DNA of 64,000 nt from Lanius collurio (Eukaryota; Chordata; Aves; Passeriformes; Laniidae), in NCBI GenBank assembly GCA_020086605.1, contig JACBWW010000002.1, positions 29,812,475-29,876,474 on the forward strand. Direction: 5' to 3'. A model generated the notes under the pieces. It saw nothing but the letters and a program-made list of their open reading frames with translations. It did not search any database and was not told where the DNA came from. The position numbers and the translations under genes were made by a program. This document shows, one piece after another, positions 48,869 through 60,849 of the stretch. Within the stretch, counting starts at the first letter, position 1. Each line of letters opens with the position of its first letter.

Positions 48869-48908
48869 GGGGTTTTTTTTTGATGTTGTTTGTTTGTTTG
48901 TTTGTTTT
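48869..48908 (+). repeat. T-run and (TTTG)n simple repeat
   Basis: A GGGGTTTTTTTTTT run is followed by about five TTTG units ending in TTTTCTAG. Simple sequence. Confidence 0.85.
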
Positions 48909-49185
48909 CTAGAGTTAGCAATGGTTATTTCTAAGCTGTTTTCCAAACAAAAAAAGCCTTTAACCAGGTTGGGAAAACACACAAATGATGCAAAGGCAGC
49001 TATGTGCTGACAGAGATTACAGAAGCACATTGGGCTTCACCACCCCCCTTAAAAGAGCAATGTCTGCCATCAGTACAGAGCACAAATTCATGAAGTATTC
49101 CTAGTTAAAAGATGTATCATCTACAGATATAGCCCCCAGCATATCCTCCCCTTCATATAGATTGCAACTTCTCCTCTCCCCTCTC
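48909..49185. other. Non-coding stretch, nothing recognised
   Basis: Average composition, no features. Confidence 0.5.
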
Positions 49186-49219
49186 TTCCCCCCCTTCCCC
49201 CCACCCCCCCAAAAAAAAG
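49186..49219 (-). repeat. C-run with A-run; minus-strand G-quadruplex potential
   Basis: Three successive C-runs of six or seven (CCCCCCC, CCCCCC, CCCCCCC), separated by TT or CA, give G-tracts on the minus strand long enough for a quadruplex. An A8 run follows. Confidence 0.7.
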
Positions 49220-49689
49220 AGCACAGTTTGGAGCTAGGTATCCTCACTATCCCCAAAATGTTGTTCCACAGATCAAGGACTACACCAGCCAGTTTTTCAC
49301 TGGCTCTCCAAGGGGGTGCCAGGGAAGTCAAGGTTGTTTCTATGAAAAGAGTTTGAAACAAAACCTTGGATTTTGAGCTTGGATACTCAGGAAGTCAGAA
49401 AAGGCTTTTGGGAGAGATGGGAGAAGGGCAGGATTGTGCCTCTGGCAATACAACCATGTAGAAATGTGTTTAGCTGAAAGGAGATCATCTCACTGTCACA
49501 GAATATATGTCTATGTCCAAAAAAGTTGCCTCCACTGTTGCTGATGTACACACTGAGGTGGAGGACTGAAAGATGGATTTGTAGCTCCCAAATTGCTCGT
49601 AACAAAGATCCCAGTAGTGATGATGCAGTGGTTGCTATTTATTCTGTGCATAAACAAAAGATTTCATCCTCTGGGGACTCTCAGTCTAG
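49220..49689. other. Non-coding stretch, nothing recognised
   Basis: No repeat or exon recognised. Confidence 0.5.
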
Positions 49690-50060
49690 TTTCTTTCATT
49701 AAGAATAAATGAAGTATTAATTAAAAAAAAATGTACAACAAAATTTTTTAGAAATGTTTTTTTGATTGGAACCCATTTCTATATAACTCTGTCTGGAATA
49801 AGCAACTTGTAGTGTAATGTATTTCAAATAGATAGAAATAATGCCTTAAATAACCAGGCTAATTAGATGTACTTTCTCTACAAAACCACATTTCTAATGT
49901 TCCTGTCTTGCTGTAATTAAAGAAGCATTTACCATGCATTGGAACTTTTAAATAGGTCCAACATCTAATAAACTTGGAGTAAACTAACAAATATTTTCTC
50001 TGTCAGTGGGTAGTTTTTAATCAGTGTTTAGAGGTTTAAAATTTCAGATAGCAGACATCA
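49690..50060. promoter_or_regulatory. AT-rich block, weak candidate regulatory element
   Basis: Strongly AT-rich, non-repetitive sequence (GAAGTATTAATTAAAAAA, CCAGGCTAATTAGATG, CTGTAATTAAAGAAGC) with repeated TAATTA/AATTAA cores. This resembles other AT-rich candidate blocks in the window. It may be only AT-rich spacer. Confidence 0.22.
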
Positions 50061-51764
50061 GACAGTGTCTATAGAGCTTGAAGAGGCATTTGAGCATAAC
50101 CATTTGAGTAACTGTTGTGCTCACCCCCCTAATGTTGAGGGAACCAGTTTCCAGCCTTTCCCCTTTGGTAGGTTAGTTTTCCTGTGGGGAATTACTCTAG
50201 AAACTGTATTTGCATGAGGCTAGGCTGTGGAGTGGATGTAGGTACCTGCTGGGTGCCAGCTGTGGGTTTCTTCCCCCTTGCAACAGCTGTCCAGAGGCTA
50301 GACCAGCACTCCTGCTGTAGTCAGTGGGGGAAAAGCAGGCTCATGCTCTCCCAAATAGTATTTAAGAGAGGCAAGGCCAGCCCCCTGCCCGAGATTCCCC
50401 ATCAAGACAGAGAACCTTGGTGGCCATCACAGATTAAATATCTGAATTACAGACATCAAAGAGAGGTGAGAGGTCTCTCCCAGCCCTGTACCCCAGGAAA
50501 GCCCTGCTAGTATGAGATGGGGTTGTGAGTTTGCTGACATGTCCCCGCACAGAAATCAGAGCATGGCCCACAGGGGAGTTATTGGGGAGGAGAAGAAATC
50601 TTCTGGTGACAATGTGGTTGCAGGAATCTAGTGGGGTCATCTTGTGCTAGTCATGTGGAGAACTCTGTCCCTTTCCTCAGGAGGGAGGGACAAGGCTCGG
50701 GGAAGTGAGACCTTGATGAGGGGGAGGACAGAGGGACCGGGGGCAGAGCTACCTCCATATGCTGTGCCTGTGTGGGGTAGGGAAATGGACATGTATCTTG
50801 GTGACAAAGAGGCTGTGAATAGGAAGGCTGGCAGTCCATCCTAAGCAGTTTAACATGGCTGTATTGAGGTTCCCATGACAGTAAGGTAGAAGAGACATTG
50901 CAGTGGCCAGACTTGTGCTCAACTGGACAGCAAAAGTGCACAGAGCTGTCTGTGGTTGAGTGTGAGTCCAGGGAAAGAGGTCATATGAGATCATTGGGAT
51001 AGACTGTCCTGGCCGAGGAGAAGAGTCTGCAATGGAGGAGTGCATCCATCTGCTTTTCCGTGGCTGTTTCACTGGGATCAGACAAGCACAGACCCTTTAG
51101 GACTTGCCCTCTCAGGAAGTTTCCTGTGCAATGGGACAACCTTTTTGAATCATAATCTCCTTTATGTTTTCCTCTGGAAGGTAGGACCACGATGCTAGAG
51201 CCCTAAAGAATAATCAGCATATTGTGTCTCTGCAGCATCCTAAACTGCCTTCAGGAACCAGTCATGCTGTCTTCCCATGATGAAATAGCTCATAAATTTC
51301 CACAATCTCTGCAGAAGAAGAAGAGGCAGGAATATAGAGTATAGGAATATATGTTAAAGGAGCTACTGAGAAAGCAAACAGAGAAGTCAGGAGGCACATG
51401 GATAGGGTAAAGACTGAGAGTATGGTCTTGAGAAAGAGAGTGCTATGGAGGATTTGATACAGTGAAAAAACTGTGAGGGTGTGGATGGGGTAAAGACTTT
51501 CAGATTTGGTCATGGAAACTGGGTTAGGACACTTTGAAGGAGCAGGAGGAAGCCCAAGTGCTGCTCAAAAATGGTCACACAAAGGAGTGTCAATGAAGGT
51601 AATATCTGCTTCAGTACAACCGGTCTGTGCCAGTACTTGTGGAACAGAAGGTCATACATTTTTTTTTTTTAAGTCTCCCGCATCTAGAGAATGACTTTAA
51701 TGTAGCTTGAAGTACCAATAAGTGGAATAAGTATGTGCCATTACCAATAACAATAACAGCCCTG
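50061..51764. other. Non-coding stretch with a T-run
   Basis: A T12 run lies at about 51659-51670. No exon is recognised. Confidence 0.5.
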
Positions 51765-51950
51765 GAATATTTTCTACCCAGAGATCTCAAAGCACTCCTT
51801 TTTGTGATTTATTCATTGACTCTTTTTGTCTCCAGGAAGGAAGGGATTATAATGATCACCCACTTTGCAGGTGGTGAAACAGAGGGTAAGTAGCTGAGCT
51901 GTGAATAGAGCCATGACTGTTCTCTCTCAGCATCAAGTTCCCAAGCCAGT
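51765..51950 (-). repeat. Ancient L3/MIR-type element, antisense
   Basis: In order: CAGAGATCTCAAAGCACTCC, then GGATTATAATGATCACCCAC, then TTTGCAGGTGGTGAAACAGA, then GTGAATAGAGCC. This follows the antisense consensus of old amniote L3/MIR elements (AGATCTCAAAGCACTTTAC, then TTATTATCCCCATTTTACAG, then ATGGGGAAACTGAGG, then GGGAATAGAACCC). Divergence fits great age. The segment order is well kept over about 180 bp. Confidence 0.75.
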
Positions 51951-54599
51951 GATTGGAAAGGAAAAAGCTGCAGCTGCCAGGAAAAGCCTCTGGCATCCCA
52001 AGGAGCAAGCCGAGGTGTTGAACCTTCCTGATATGACTGTGATGTGAAGATAGGCATTCAGACACCTTGGGGGCAAAGCCGAGCAGGCTCAGTGTTGTGC
52101 CAGGCAGGTTCTGGTACTCTGGCTCCTGTGGCCTGGATCCTGGCACCATTTGGAGGTGCCCAAGCTGTTTTTTGAGAAATAGATTTACATGGGTGAACCC
52201 CAACCCTCTCCCCTCACTCTCAGGTAGCAGGCTGGTTTCTCACCCACGGACAGCGGGCAACTCACAAAGCAACAAAGGTGTTTGGTGACCTGAATGTGAG
52301 GAGAATATTTGGGCTCTGCTACCTCCCTCTGGTTATAACTGATGTTTGGGTTGGCTCTTAAGCTTCCAGACCAAAGAAAAGGAGCACAGGTCCACACAGC
52401 TATGGGTCACAGTGCATGAGGACTCTGTGCTGTATTGTTTGCAAGACATAAAATGTATACGGATTTAAATGGAAATTTGATAGGGAAACTTATCTCTATG
52501 TATATCTTTAAGAAGCATGCTAGGAACTTATTTGGGTGCTACCAGTGTAAAAGGCAGCTTCCCAAAAGGCAGCTCTCCACAGTTGTGGAGAAGGTTGTCT
52601 CCAGATGCAGAGCAAAAGTTTAAAACATTCCTGGTGCAGTAGGAAAAAGCTCAGGCCCTAATTGGACAGGATGCAGTTATGTTGCTTGGCCACAACCCAA
52701 ACACTACCAAAGCCTAGTAAGAGTCTAGTGAAGCCTCTGTGCTGGTGAAGCCTCTGTCTTGCTTCTGTCTTACCTCCTTACCCTTTCCATCAACATGACT
52801 CCCTTTTTCTTCACTTACTGTCTTTAGTGGTCCTGACTGGAAACACACACAAGAAATGCAGACTGTCAGAGCCAAGATTCTGAAGAGGTTTTTCTCCACT
52901 GGGAGTCAGCAGACCAGCTCATCCTGGGGGTGGAAGGTGGCTTTATCCTTGCTTACACTGGCTGGCTCTGTCTCTCAAACTTGTACAGGCTAAAGTGAAA
53001 AGCCTGAACTTGCCTTCTGTGGCTGAGGAGGGGCTCGGGGAGTTGTGTGGCAGCACTGAGAGTTATTGCTGTGGCATTTATGGAGCATGTTGCTATGAAT
53101 CAATATCTCACCATAATTACCTCATTTGCCCATTTTTCAAATTAGATAACAAGGTTCAATGCTTGACCGAATCATCCTTCACCCATTTGCATTTCCTCCT
53201 CTCCTTTGGAGGGGAGGGGAGCCCCTCTTCTGTTAATCAGCAGGCCTTGGGGTGAGTGGGGTTACACCCTGAAAACTAGTGGGTCCTTCTGTCTCTTATG
53301 CCTGAACTCTGTCATCAAAAGGTGGGAGGCCAGGCCAGACTGCCCACTCTGGGAGGACACGGGGCTGTTTGTGCTGGCTGGCTCCATGCTGAGATGAGAG
53401 GCAGAAAGCAATGAGCTCACGCTCTGTTCAGACAGTGACATTTCCATGGGGCAGGGCTCATCCATCATGATGTGGTGGCTGAGGAGAGCTATTAACTGTT
53501 TTGAGCTGGCTGCCTGCCTCCTGTGCTGCTGCAGCCAGGGTTGCTCCCATGGGGAGCTGAGGACCCACAGCATCCCTGGGGAAGATGTATATGGGGTCTG
53601 GGGAGAACCCTCCCTCCCCCCTGGAGCAGGGGGACAGTAAGGAGGACAGGAGACTCTCACCACTACTCAGTGTTTGGGGAACACAGAGTATCTACTTGTA
53701 GGGGAAGTGCTTCTGTTCCAGCTGCATGGCCAGCTCTGGGGAGATTTATTTTCCCCTTTGTTCCTGATGTTTTCTTTGCAGAGGACAGGCAGACTCCCCC
53801 CAGCGTGATCCCTGCCCATGCAGGAGCTCCTGGTTTGCATTACAGACTGACATGCACCCACCTCTTATCTCAGGGGTTGATTTATGGCTGAACCCATCAC
53901 CCTCCATGCTATGGCTGGGGCTTTTTTGTTTCTTTTGCTCAACAAAAAACTCATGCTCATCTGGGTGGTGACTTGGCTTTTGTAAAAATAGCACTTGCTC
54001 AGAATCAGAAGCTGATCATGTCCTCAACCCCTCTTCATGCCTCATTCTCCTGATCCAGCCTCCAAGGCAATACCTATTACCAGGAATTACAAGCAAAGCA
54101 AATTTTTGTAGTCAGGTGGCTCATTAGCTCCAGCTTCTCTGGGGATGCCCGTGTGCCTTTCCTCTGCTCTCTTTCCCCTGTGAGGAGCAAAGGACCCCAC
54201 CTTTGCCAGGGCAAAATACAGAACAATTAGACAGTCATTAATCTGCAGAAGGGAGGGCAGGAGAAGCACCAGCTGCTGAACTGCGGTTGCACAGCTGAAG
54301 CGTGGTTTTCCAGGGGCAGGCAGGAATGCAGCTTGGATCAGAGATGGAGGAACTGTCTTGTGCCTCTCCCTTGCTGTCAATTAGTACAAGAGGTTGGCCT
54401 TACCTCCAAGTAGTCGGAGACCCCAGGAGCAGCTCTTAAAGCTGTAAGCAGAATCTTTGGAGACTAATTGAGGTCTTTCACCTCCTTTTAGCTGCTTCTC
54501 AGCAGTGTGCTCTGGAGTGCAAGAGGGAGAGCAGGTGCTTCATTTGCCAGGAAGTCAGCAGGGGTTTACCAGTGCCCTGGAGCTTGAGGGGTAATAGGA
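51951..54599. other. Non-coding stretch with a small tandem duplication
   Basis: GTGAAGCCTCTGT is repeated at about 52728-52740 and 52745-52757, a 17-bp period. AAAGGCAGCT is also repeated near 52550-52573. Several overlapping open frames at 53206-53891 show no domain. No exon is recognised. Confidence 0.5.
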
Positions 54600-54703
54600 A
54601 GAGACCTGGGAGACATTGCCCTGAGGTCAGCAAGCTGCTTTCAATCACTTACCAGTAGTCCTGGCAAACTGGGGAGGTCCCAGATGACTGGAGGTGAGCA
54701 AAT

Positions 54704-55063
54704 GTGATGCGCATATATAAAGGTCAGAGGGATGATCCAGGAAAATACAGGCCTATCATCCTGATCTCAGTACTAGGGAAGGTCATGGAGCATGTAATCT
54801 TGAATGCCACCTTTTGGCATGTATGGGACAACCAGGGGATCAGGCCCAGCCTGCACAGGTTTATTAAAGGTAGGTCCTGCTTATCAAACCTGATCTCCTT
54901 CTGTGACAAGGTGACCCATTTGGTGGAAGATAAAAAGGCTGTGGGTATATCCATCTGGGCAGTAGTGAAGCCTTTGACACCATTTTCCACAGCATACTCC
55001 AGGAGAAACTGGCTGCTCATGGTTTGGACAGGTGCACTCTTCACTGGACAAAAAACTGTCTGA
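54704..55063 (+). pseudogene. CR1 reverse transcriptase fragment, N-terminal RT part
   Basis: An open frame of 119 codons covering RT motifs from the DPGxYRP segment through KGRSCLSNL and the region where the catalytic FCKAFDTV-type motif should lie. Here that stretch reads [13 protein letters not shown], so the first catalytic Asp is lost and a frame change has occurred. It overlaps the next frame by 40 bp, showing a frameshift between them. Confidence 0.9.
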
Positions 55064-55443
55064 ACAGCCAAGCGCAGAGAGTGGTGGTGAATGGAGCCAC
55101 ACCCAGCTGGTGGCTGGTCACAAGTGCTGCTCCCCAGGGCTCAGTGTCAGAGCCATTTTTGTTTAATATCTTTATCGATGATCTGGATGAGGGCATTGAG
55201 TGCACCCTCAGTCAGTTTGCAGGTGACACCAAGATGGATGGAAGTGTCAATCTGCTGGAGTGTAGGAAAGCTGGGCAGAGGGATCTGGACAGGCTGGATT
55301 GGTGGGCTAAGACCAGTTGTATGAGAGTCAACAAGAACAAGTGCTGGGTCCTGCACGTGGCTGACACAACCCTATGCAGGGCTACAGGCTGGGGAAAGAG
55401 TGTCTGGAAAGCTGCCCAGTGGAAAAAGACCTATGGTGTTTAG
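55024..55443 (+). pseudogene. CR1 reverse transcriptase fragment, C-terminal RT part
   Basis: An open frame of 139 codons carrying the later RT motifs. The PQGSV motif is intact near residue 36 of the frame. The FADD-type catalytic box reads FAGD at 55216-55227, so one catalytic Asp has become Gly. Downstream [19 protein letters not shown] matches the CR1 W-x-N-x-x-K-x-x-VLH segment. Sequence after the stop at about 55441 is recognisable CR1 3' region without a frame. Confidence 0.92.
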
Positions 55444-55816
55444 CCTGGAGAAAAGGAGGCTCAGGGAGCACCTTATCACTCTCTACAATTGCCTGAGAGA
55501 AGGTTGTAGTGAGGTAGGGGTTGGCCTCTTCTCCCAACAAAACAAGTGACAGAACGAGAGGAAATGGTGATGAATTCTGCTAGTGCAGGTTTAGATTGGA
55601 TAATAGGAAGAATTTTACTGAACGGGTAGTCAAGCACTGGAAGAACAGGATGCCCAGAGAAGTGGTGGAGTCACCATTCCAGGAGGTGCTTAAAAGACAT
55701 GTAGATGGGGCACTGAGGGACATGGATTAATGTTTAACTTAGCAATGCTGTGTTAATAGTTGGACTCAGTGATCTTAAAGGTCTTTTCCAGCCTAAATGA
55801 TTCTATGTTTCAATGA

Positions 55817-58800
55817 GGTGCTTCATGGCTGGAGACAGACCCTTGTGCTGCAATGGCAGCCACCATGGGGGCTCCCCAACCCTAGCTTTCAGACCCTGCA
55901 TGAGAATCCCTACTCCCTGCTCGTGTCCTTCTCTGTGCCCAGGTTCTTGGGCTGATGCTCATCCAACCTCTAAGGGATGACTTGCCTTCTTTTGCACCTT
56001 CTCCTGCATGGAAACATGTGTGTGGGGACCTTTAAGCATGCAGGGGGAGTTAGTGTTTTGCCAATGTGCTGCAGAGGAGGAACACGTACATCCACATGGA
56101 GAAGCACCGCTCCCTCCTGCTGTGGGAGGCTGTGGGTGGCTTACATGAAATGGTAACGGAGGTGCCCTATGAAAAGGGAAAGGAAAAGACTGCCCAGAAG
56201 TCTCCTACAGGAAAGGTGTTTCCTCCTGGGGAGAGGAGAAAGGGATGAGGTTGTTGGGAAAAGATGCTCTGGACTGCACCAGAATACGCCATGCAATGAG
56301 TTTGAATGGCGGCTGGTTATGAGCCCCAGCGGGGAGGGCAGCAGGATTCAGGCTCAGTTATTAAGACCATAAATCATGGAGACAGTCATGGGAAAGGCTG
56401 ATGAGAATGGTATGTGCAGCCAGGAATGCCAGGAGGGAGAGATGGTGGGCATCAGAGGCACAGAGCTTCTCCACAGTGTGTTAAGAATTTTTCTTTCTTA
56501 TGGCAGTGCTGTCAGTTTTCTCAGAAGAAGGGACTAAATTATTTTAAGCTCCCATTTCCTGAAGACCCAGGCATGAATTCCAGGTTGCTCCTGATAAGAG
56601 CAAGGAATGAGGAGTGGGGGCTGAAACAACACTGGCAAGGGCTGCAGGGCAGAAGTGAAAGGCAAGGACAGGGCTGGAGTGAGGCACCAAAATACCAGGA
56701 GCCACCCATGTTTGGGCCAGGGGACGGCCAGAATTTGGGATGGCAATATTTTCACTGTCAAAAGCAGAAGGCAGATTTTGGTGAGGTGGGGAGGTCAATC
56801 CACAGCACTGCCTGCAGTGGAAAGTGGAGCTGTTTGAAGTAGCTGGGAGGCTCTGCAGAGCCGTGTTTGCTGCAGCCCCTTCCCTTGGGCAGCCCATGTG
56901 GCACTGATGGCTTCTCTGCTGCCTGAGCCCTGCAGCTTGCGGTCAGCTCTGATATCTCTGTGCTATGCTGTAGGTGTGATGCATACCTACCTGGAGGGTA
57001 CAGCAGGCAGATCTTTGCCCACTTGCAGCTGCCCAAGCCTCCCATATCTCCTGAAGAGCCTTCAGCTTTCTCTGGTTAAATGCTGAGATCTCTCAGACAT
57101 ACCTGGGCCAAGGAGAGGTGGTCACCCAGAGCTGTGCAGCCAGTGTGCCATGTGACTGCACTTTGCTGCTGGGCTGAAGGCAACTGCCTGGCTCTGGATT
57201 AGCTCTGACTTTGGTTTTGGCTCTCACTCAGAGCATCTGGCACAGCTGGAGATGCCCAGGGGAATATAGTGAGATTTAGGCACTACTCATGTACTGACAG
57301 CAGGGCTCTGGCTTGCTGCAAAGCCCGTTCAGGATACTAGGTTAGAAGAGGCTGAGTCTTGTGAGTGTAAACCTATTGGATAAAGGACATCTCAGTGATT
57401 TTTCTCCTCAGGGTAGCTCTTTTCAGAGGCTGATGAAGTTGAAATCATCCAGGACAGCCCATGAGAACTCTAAAAACTGTCCCAGTGTTCTGAACAGGTG
57501 AGGTGACAGCCAGGCTGAAACAGGGCAGGAGCCTGTCCAGAGGCTGCAGCTCAGTGTTCAGGCATGGGACGGGATCCCCTTCCTTCTCAATGGTGTGGAG
57601 CATTTTCTGATGCTAGCACAGGCAGGAGGTGATACCTTGATCTGCTTTGTGGTCTGCTGACAGGCTTGACTTGTAGCCCTGCACCTTGCAGGGGCAGCCC
57701 TAGCCCTTCTTCCTTGTCTGCTCTCAAGACAAGCCTTCAAAAGCATGTCACTCTGGCTTTTGCATGGAGCAATCTGTGATGCATCTGCCTTCCCTCATGC
57801 CCAGAGGCTCACATGGGATGTGGAAAAGCCCTGCAGGGTTGGATGGGTCATCTCTGAGCTCCAGCTGCCAAAACCTTCAGCCTGCCCTGGCATCCCCCAT
57901 CATACCCACCAGCTGTGAGGTACCAGGCTCTGGGCTAGCCTGTCTTCTCAAGGCAATGTGAAATAATTATCTAATTAATCCCCATTCCCTCTCCAAGGCA
58001 GGGAGGAGTACTGGCTTGGTGACAAACCAGAGGTGCAGGAGCAGGCAGTGGTTTTGCCTTATGTTACATGAGTGGAGAGAGTGTGAGGGCTACAGCATCC
58101 TCAGCCCTTGGTGCAGCAGGTGACAGGGCAGCGAGCCCAGTGGCCCAGACTGCACCATCTGCCTCCTTCCATTAAGAGTCCCCAGTGCAGCAAAGAGGAT
58201 CAAGATGCAGCCAAGAGAGGCTGAAGGCAGTCAAGGTGGCTGTCCTCACACAAGGTGGTGCAGTGTTGCTGGTAGGCCATAGAGGGAGGAGGGTTTCCCA
58301 GAAATCAGAGATCCGGTAGGAGCAAAAATCCAGGAGCACATCTGTAGCTGGCATCAGCACAGGGCTGTTGCTGACAGAAAAGGACTGGGGGAGGGAGTCA
58401 GGTTCAGTCAGAGGCCCCATGGGGATCAGTGTGTGGCATGTACATGGGACCACATGATGGAAGAGTCTGACAGTGTGGAGAAATGCAGCTGGAGGGAGGT
58501 GCCCCCTCCACTGCCAGATATCCAAGCATAAGCTAATCCAACAGGTCTCCCCCTTGTCATGCTCACTGAGCTGATGGACAAGGCTTTTCCAGCCAGACTC
58601 AGGACCCAGCTCTGCTCTGGGGCTCACATGGGCTGGCAGGATGCTACTGTGGTGGGCTCTTGCTGCAGCCTAATCTGTATCTCTAAATCTTCTCTGCTTT
58701 TTAGGTCAGTTTGTTCTGCTTATAAACCCTGGTCTTGTCTTACAAGCCATAAATCTTCCTCTCCAGTCAGCACCATTTATTTTTTCTCTGGTCTTGTTAA

Positions 58801-60603
58801 AATAACAGGGTCAGAATATTTAAAATCCAGATTGTTGCATTTTCTGTGGTTTTGGCTCATAATAAGTATTCTCTTCTGTTCTGGGAAAATGCCACAGACT
58901 TGTGGCCAGACAGCCTGGCTTAGGAATTTGTAGGAAGAGAGGAATAGGGAAAAGGGGTTCCAAAGGTTATGCTGAAATGATCTGCCACTCACACAGCCCT
59001 TGCATGTATGTACAATTCCATGCGTGTGGCACACCCCATGCACCTACAAGCACACAGCCTTACCTTGCCTGCTTTCACACACTTACCACCTTGCTGGCAC
59101 CTGGCACCTCTCTTCACTGAGGCACAGCCTTGCACAGATGAGAATTGCATCTTGTCCCTCCACCTCTAGGCCTCATATCCAATCCCAGGCATCTGGCAGG
59201 GAACATAAATGGTTCCCATCCTCCCCCTTGCCAAGCAGGGCTGTTCACCCAAACTTGGTCTCTGCCATCCCAGCTTGGTGCTCTGAGCCTTCATACCCTC
59301 CCCAGTGTCAGGAGGTGCTTCTCAGCAACCTCCACACCCAGCTATGCTCCTCATCCCTTCCTGCAAGATGCTGGTGGGTCTCCAGACAGAAGCAGCAGAA
59401 GCTGGCAGAAGCAGCACCTTTCCTCTGCTGCCTTCCTGGGGAGGGGGAGAGGCTCTGTGAGAGTTGGGTTCATGTGTGATACAGTGGTGAATAGCCTCTG
59501 CCAAGCACCAGGACAGCCCTGGGATCAGAACCCTGCTAAAAAGTTGTGTGTGTTGGTGCAAGGCCAGTGCTCCACACTCAAGCAGCCTGGAGCCCACAGA
59601 TGTGCAGTGAAGCCTCCCCGTGTGTCTGCATTACAGTTCTCTTCTTAATGGCTGTACAACTCGTGTTTCTGCGGGTCTCATGTGAAGGGCTCTACTCACT
59701 TGAGCATGCAGTCAATACTCCTTTCCATCTTCATCACTCACTGTCTGGCTCCTGGCTTTATTTATTGCACAGCATCAAATCACCAAGCCAAAGACAAAAA
59801 CAGCTCACTCCCTTGTGGCCCTTTTGGTGGGCATTCCCAGTGATGTGGCTTTAACAAAATTAGCATTGCTTCTACCTTTGGAGGTGATATTGCTGTCTGC
59901 AGTGCACTCAGGAGGGACTGAGCTGTAGCAGCTGTACAATCAATAGTACAGAGCACCTTGCAGGAACAGCCTAAACCTCAGCCTGGTTTCTAATCTGCCA
60001 GCACATCCTCTTCTCCCTTAGGGAAGAACTGCAACATAAAGCTCGGGAATGTATCAGTGTGTAGGTGGTGAGAGTGACCGCAGATGGGGTGTCAGGCATA
60101 GACACAAACTGAACAGTAAATGCTGGGCTATCAGAGGTAATCCCCAATGGTGGTGCCCTGTTTGGGAGAGCCAGAGCCTAGGCTTTTACAGTATGTGCCA
60201 TTTTGTAGCTGACAACACACTAAAAATTTTGAGTGCTTCTGCAAAGCAGATCTAGCGTGGGGACATCTAGGACAGCAAGAATTAACAATTAATGACAAAA
60301 TTTGCTATGTTCCGGGACAAAAGGTAAGTGGCTGGAGTAGACTCTGTCTCTCTGGGTGATATTAAACAATCTTACATTTTCTTTCTTTGGCTACCCCCTC
60401 TACCTCATTTCCCTCCCAGCCTCTGCCTGTTCCTTCAAAATACAGCCTGCTTTCCTGCCCAGTCCCTGCCCAGCCTGAGCTGTTCTGGCCTGTGTGTGAA
60501 GGGAGAGGGACCCTGAGGAGGAGTCATGGCAGAGTGGGACTCTGTCTCAACATGTGCATGACAAGGGTGAGCTGAACCTGGGCAGGAATGACACAGGTGA
60601 GCA
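55817..60603. other. Non-coding stretch, nothing recognised
   Basis: No repeat family or exon could be assigned. The larger open frames (58172-58627 minus, 59000-59479 and 59145-59648 plus) overlap one another in different frames and have no domain. This part is locally rich in CAGC, CCTG and TGGG words, as is common in gene-near avian DNA. Confidence 0.5.
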
Positions 60604-60650
60604 GTATGTGCATGCATATACATGCATATATATATGTATGTTATACATAT

Positions 60651-60692
<42 letters not shown>
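60604..60692. repeat. Alternating purine-pyrimidine tract with (CA)16
   Basis: From 60604 to 60641 every step alternates purine and pyrimidine (TATGTGCATGCATATACATG and onward). After one break the alternation resumes from 60642 to 60692, ending in 16 perfect CA units (60660-60691). Such tracts are classic Z-DNA formers, and the ATATAT/CATG part also has cruciform potential. The CA run is a likely length-variable microsatellite. Confidence 0.92.
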
Positions 60693-60833
60693 TTGTTTAA
60701 TAGTATTTTCCAGTACTTTGACCTGAATCTCCACAGTAATTCTAGTATGCAGCTCGCTTCAGACTCCCATCTGGAACAGTTATTTTTCATTATGAGAGGA
60801 TAAAAAGGAAGCATTTACTAGGCACAATTACTT

Positions 60834-60849
60834 TCATAGAATCATAGAA
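60834..60849 (-). repeat. CR1 tail-like remnant
   Basis: TCATAGAATCATAGAA is the reverse complement of the short ATTCTATGA repeat that ends CR1 elements. No CR1 body follows on the appropriate side, so it may be a deeply truncated copy or chance. Confidence 0.35.

Larger units (their letters stand above)
54600..55816 (+). mobile_element. Degraded CR1 LINE, 5'-truncated
   Basis: The segment encodes broken pieces of a CR1-type reverse transcriptase followed by the CR1 3' region. The RT hallmarks [45 protein letters not shown] and [11 protein letters not shown] match the CR1 pattern (KGxxxDPGNYRP, GKSCLTNL, QGSVLGPxLFNIFI, FADDTK) in order. Its end, CTTAAAGGTCTTTTCCAGCC then AAATGATTCTATG, is the typical CR1 3' terminus. 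About 1.2 kb remains of a full-length element of roughly 4.5 kb, with the endonuclease and ORF1 missing. Stops, indels and a changed catalytic motif show that it is dead. Confidence 0.95.

Noticed and set aside
59000..59648. Two overlapping frames of about 160 codons
   Set aside because: Different frames across the same DNA with no domain in either; chance.
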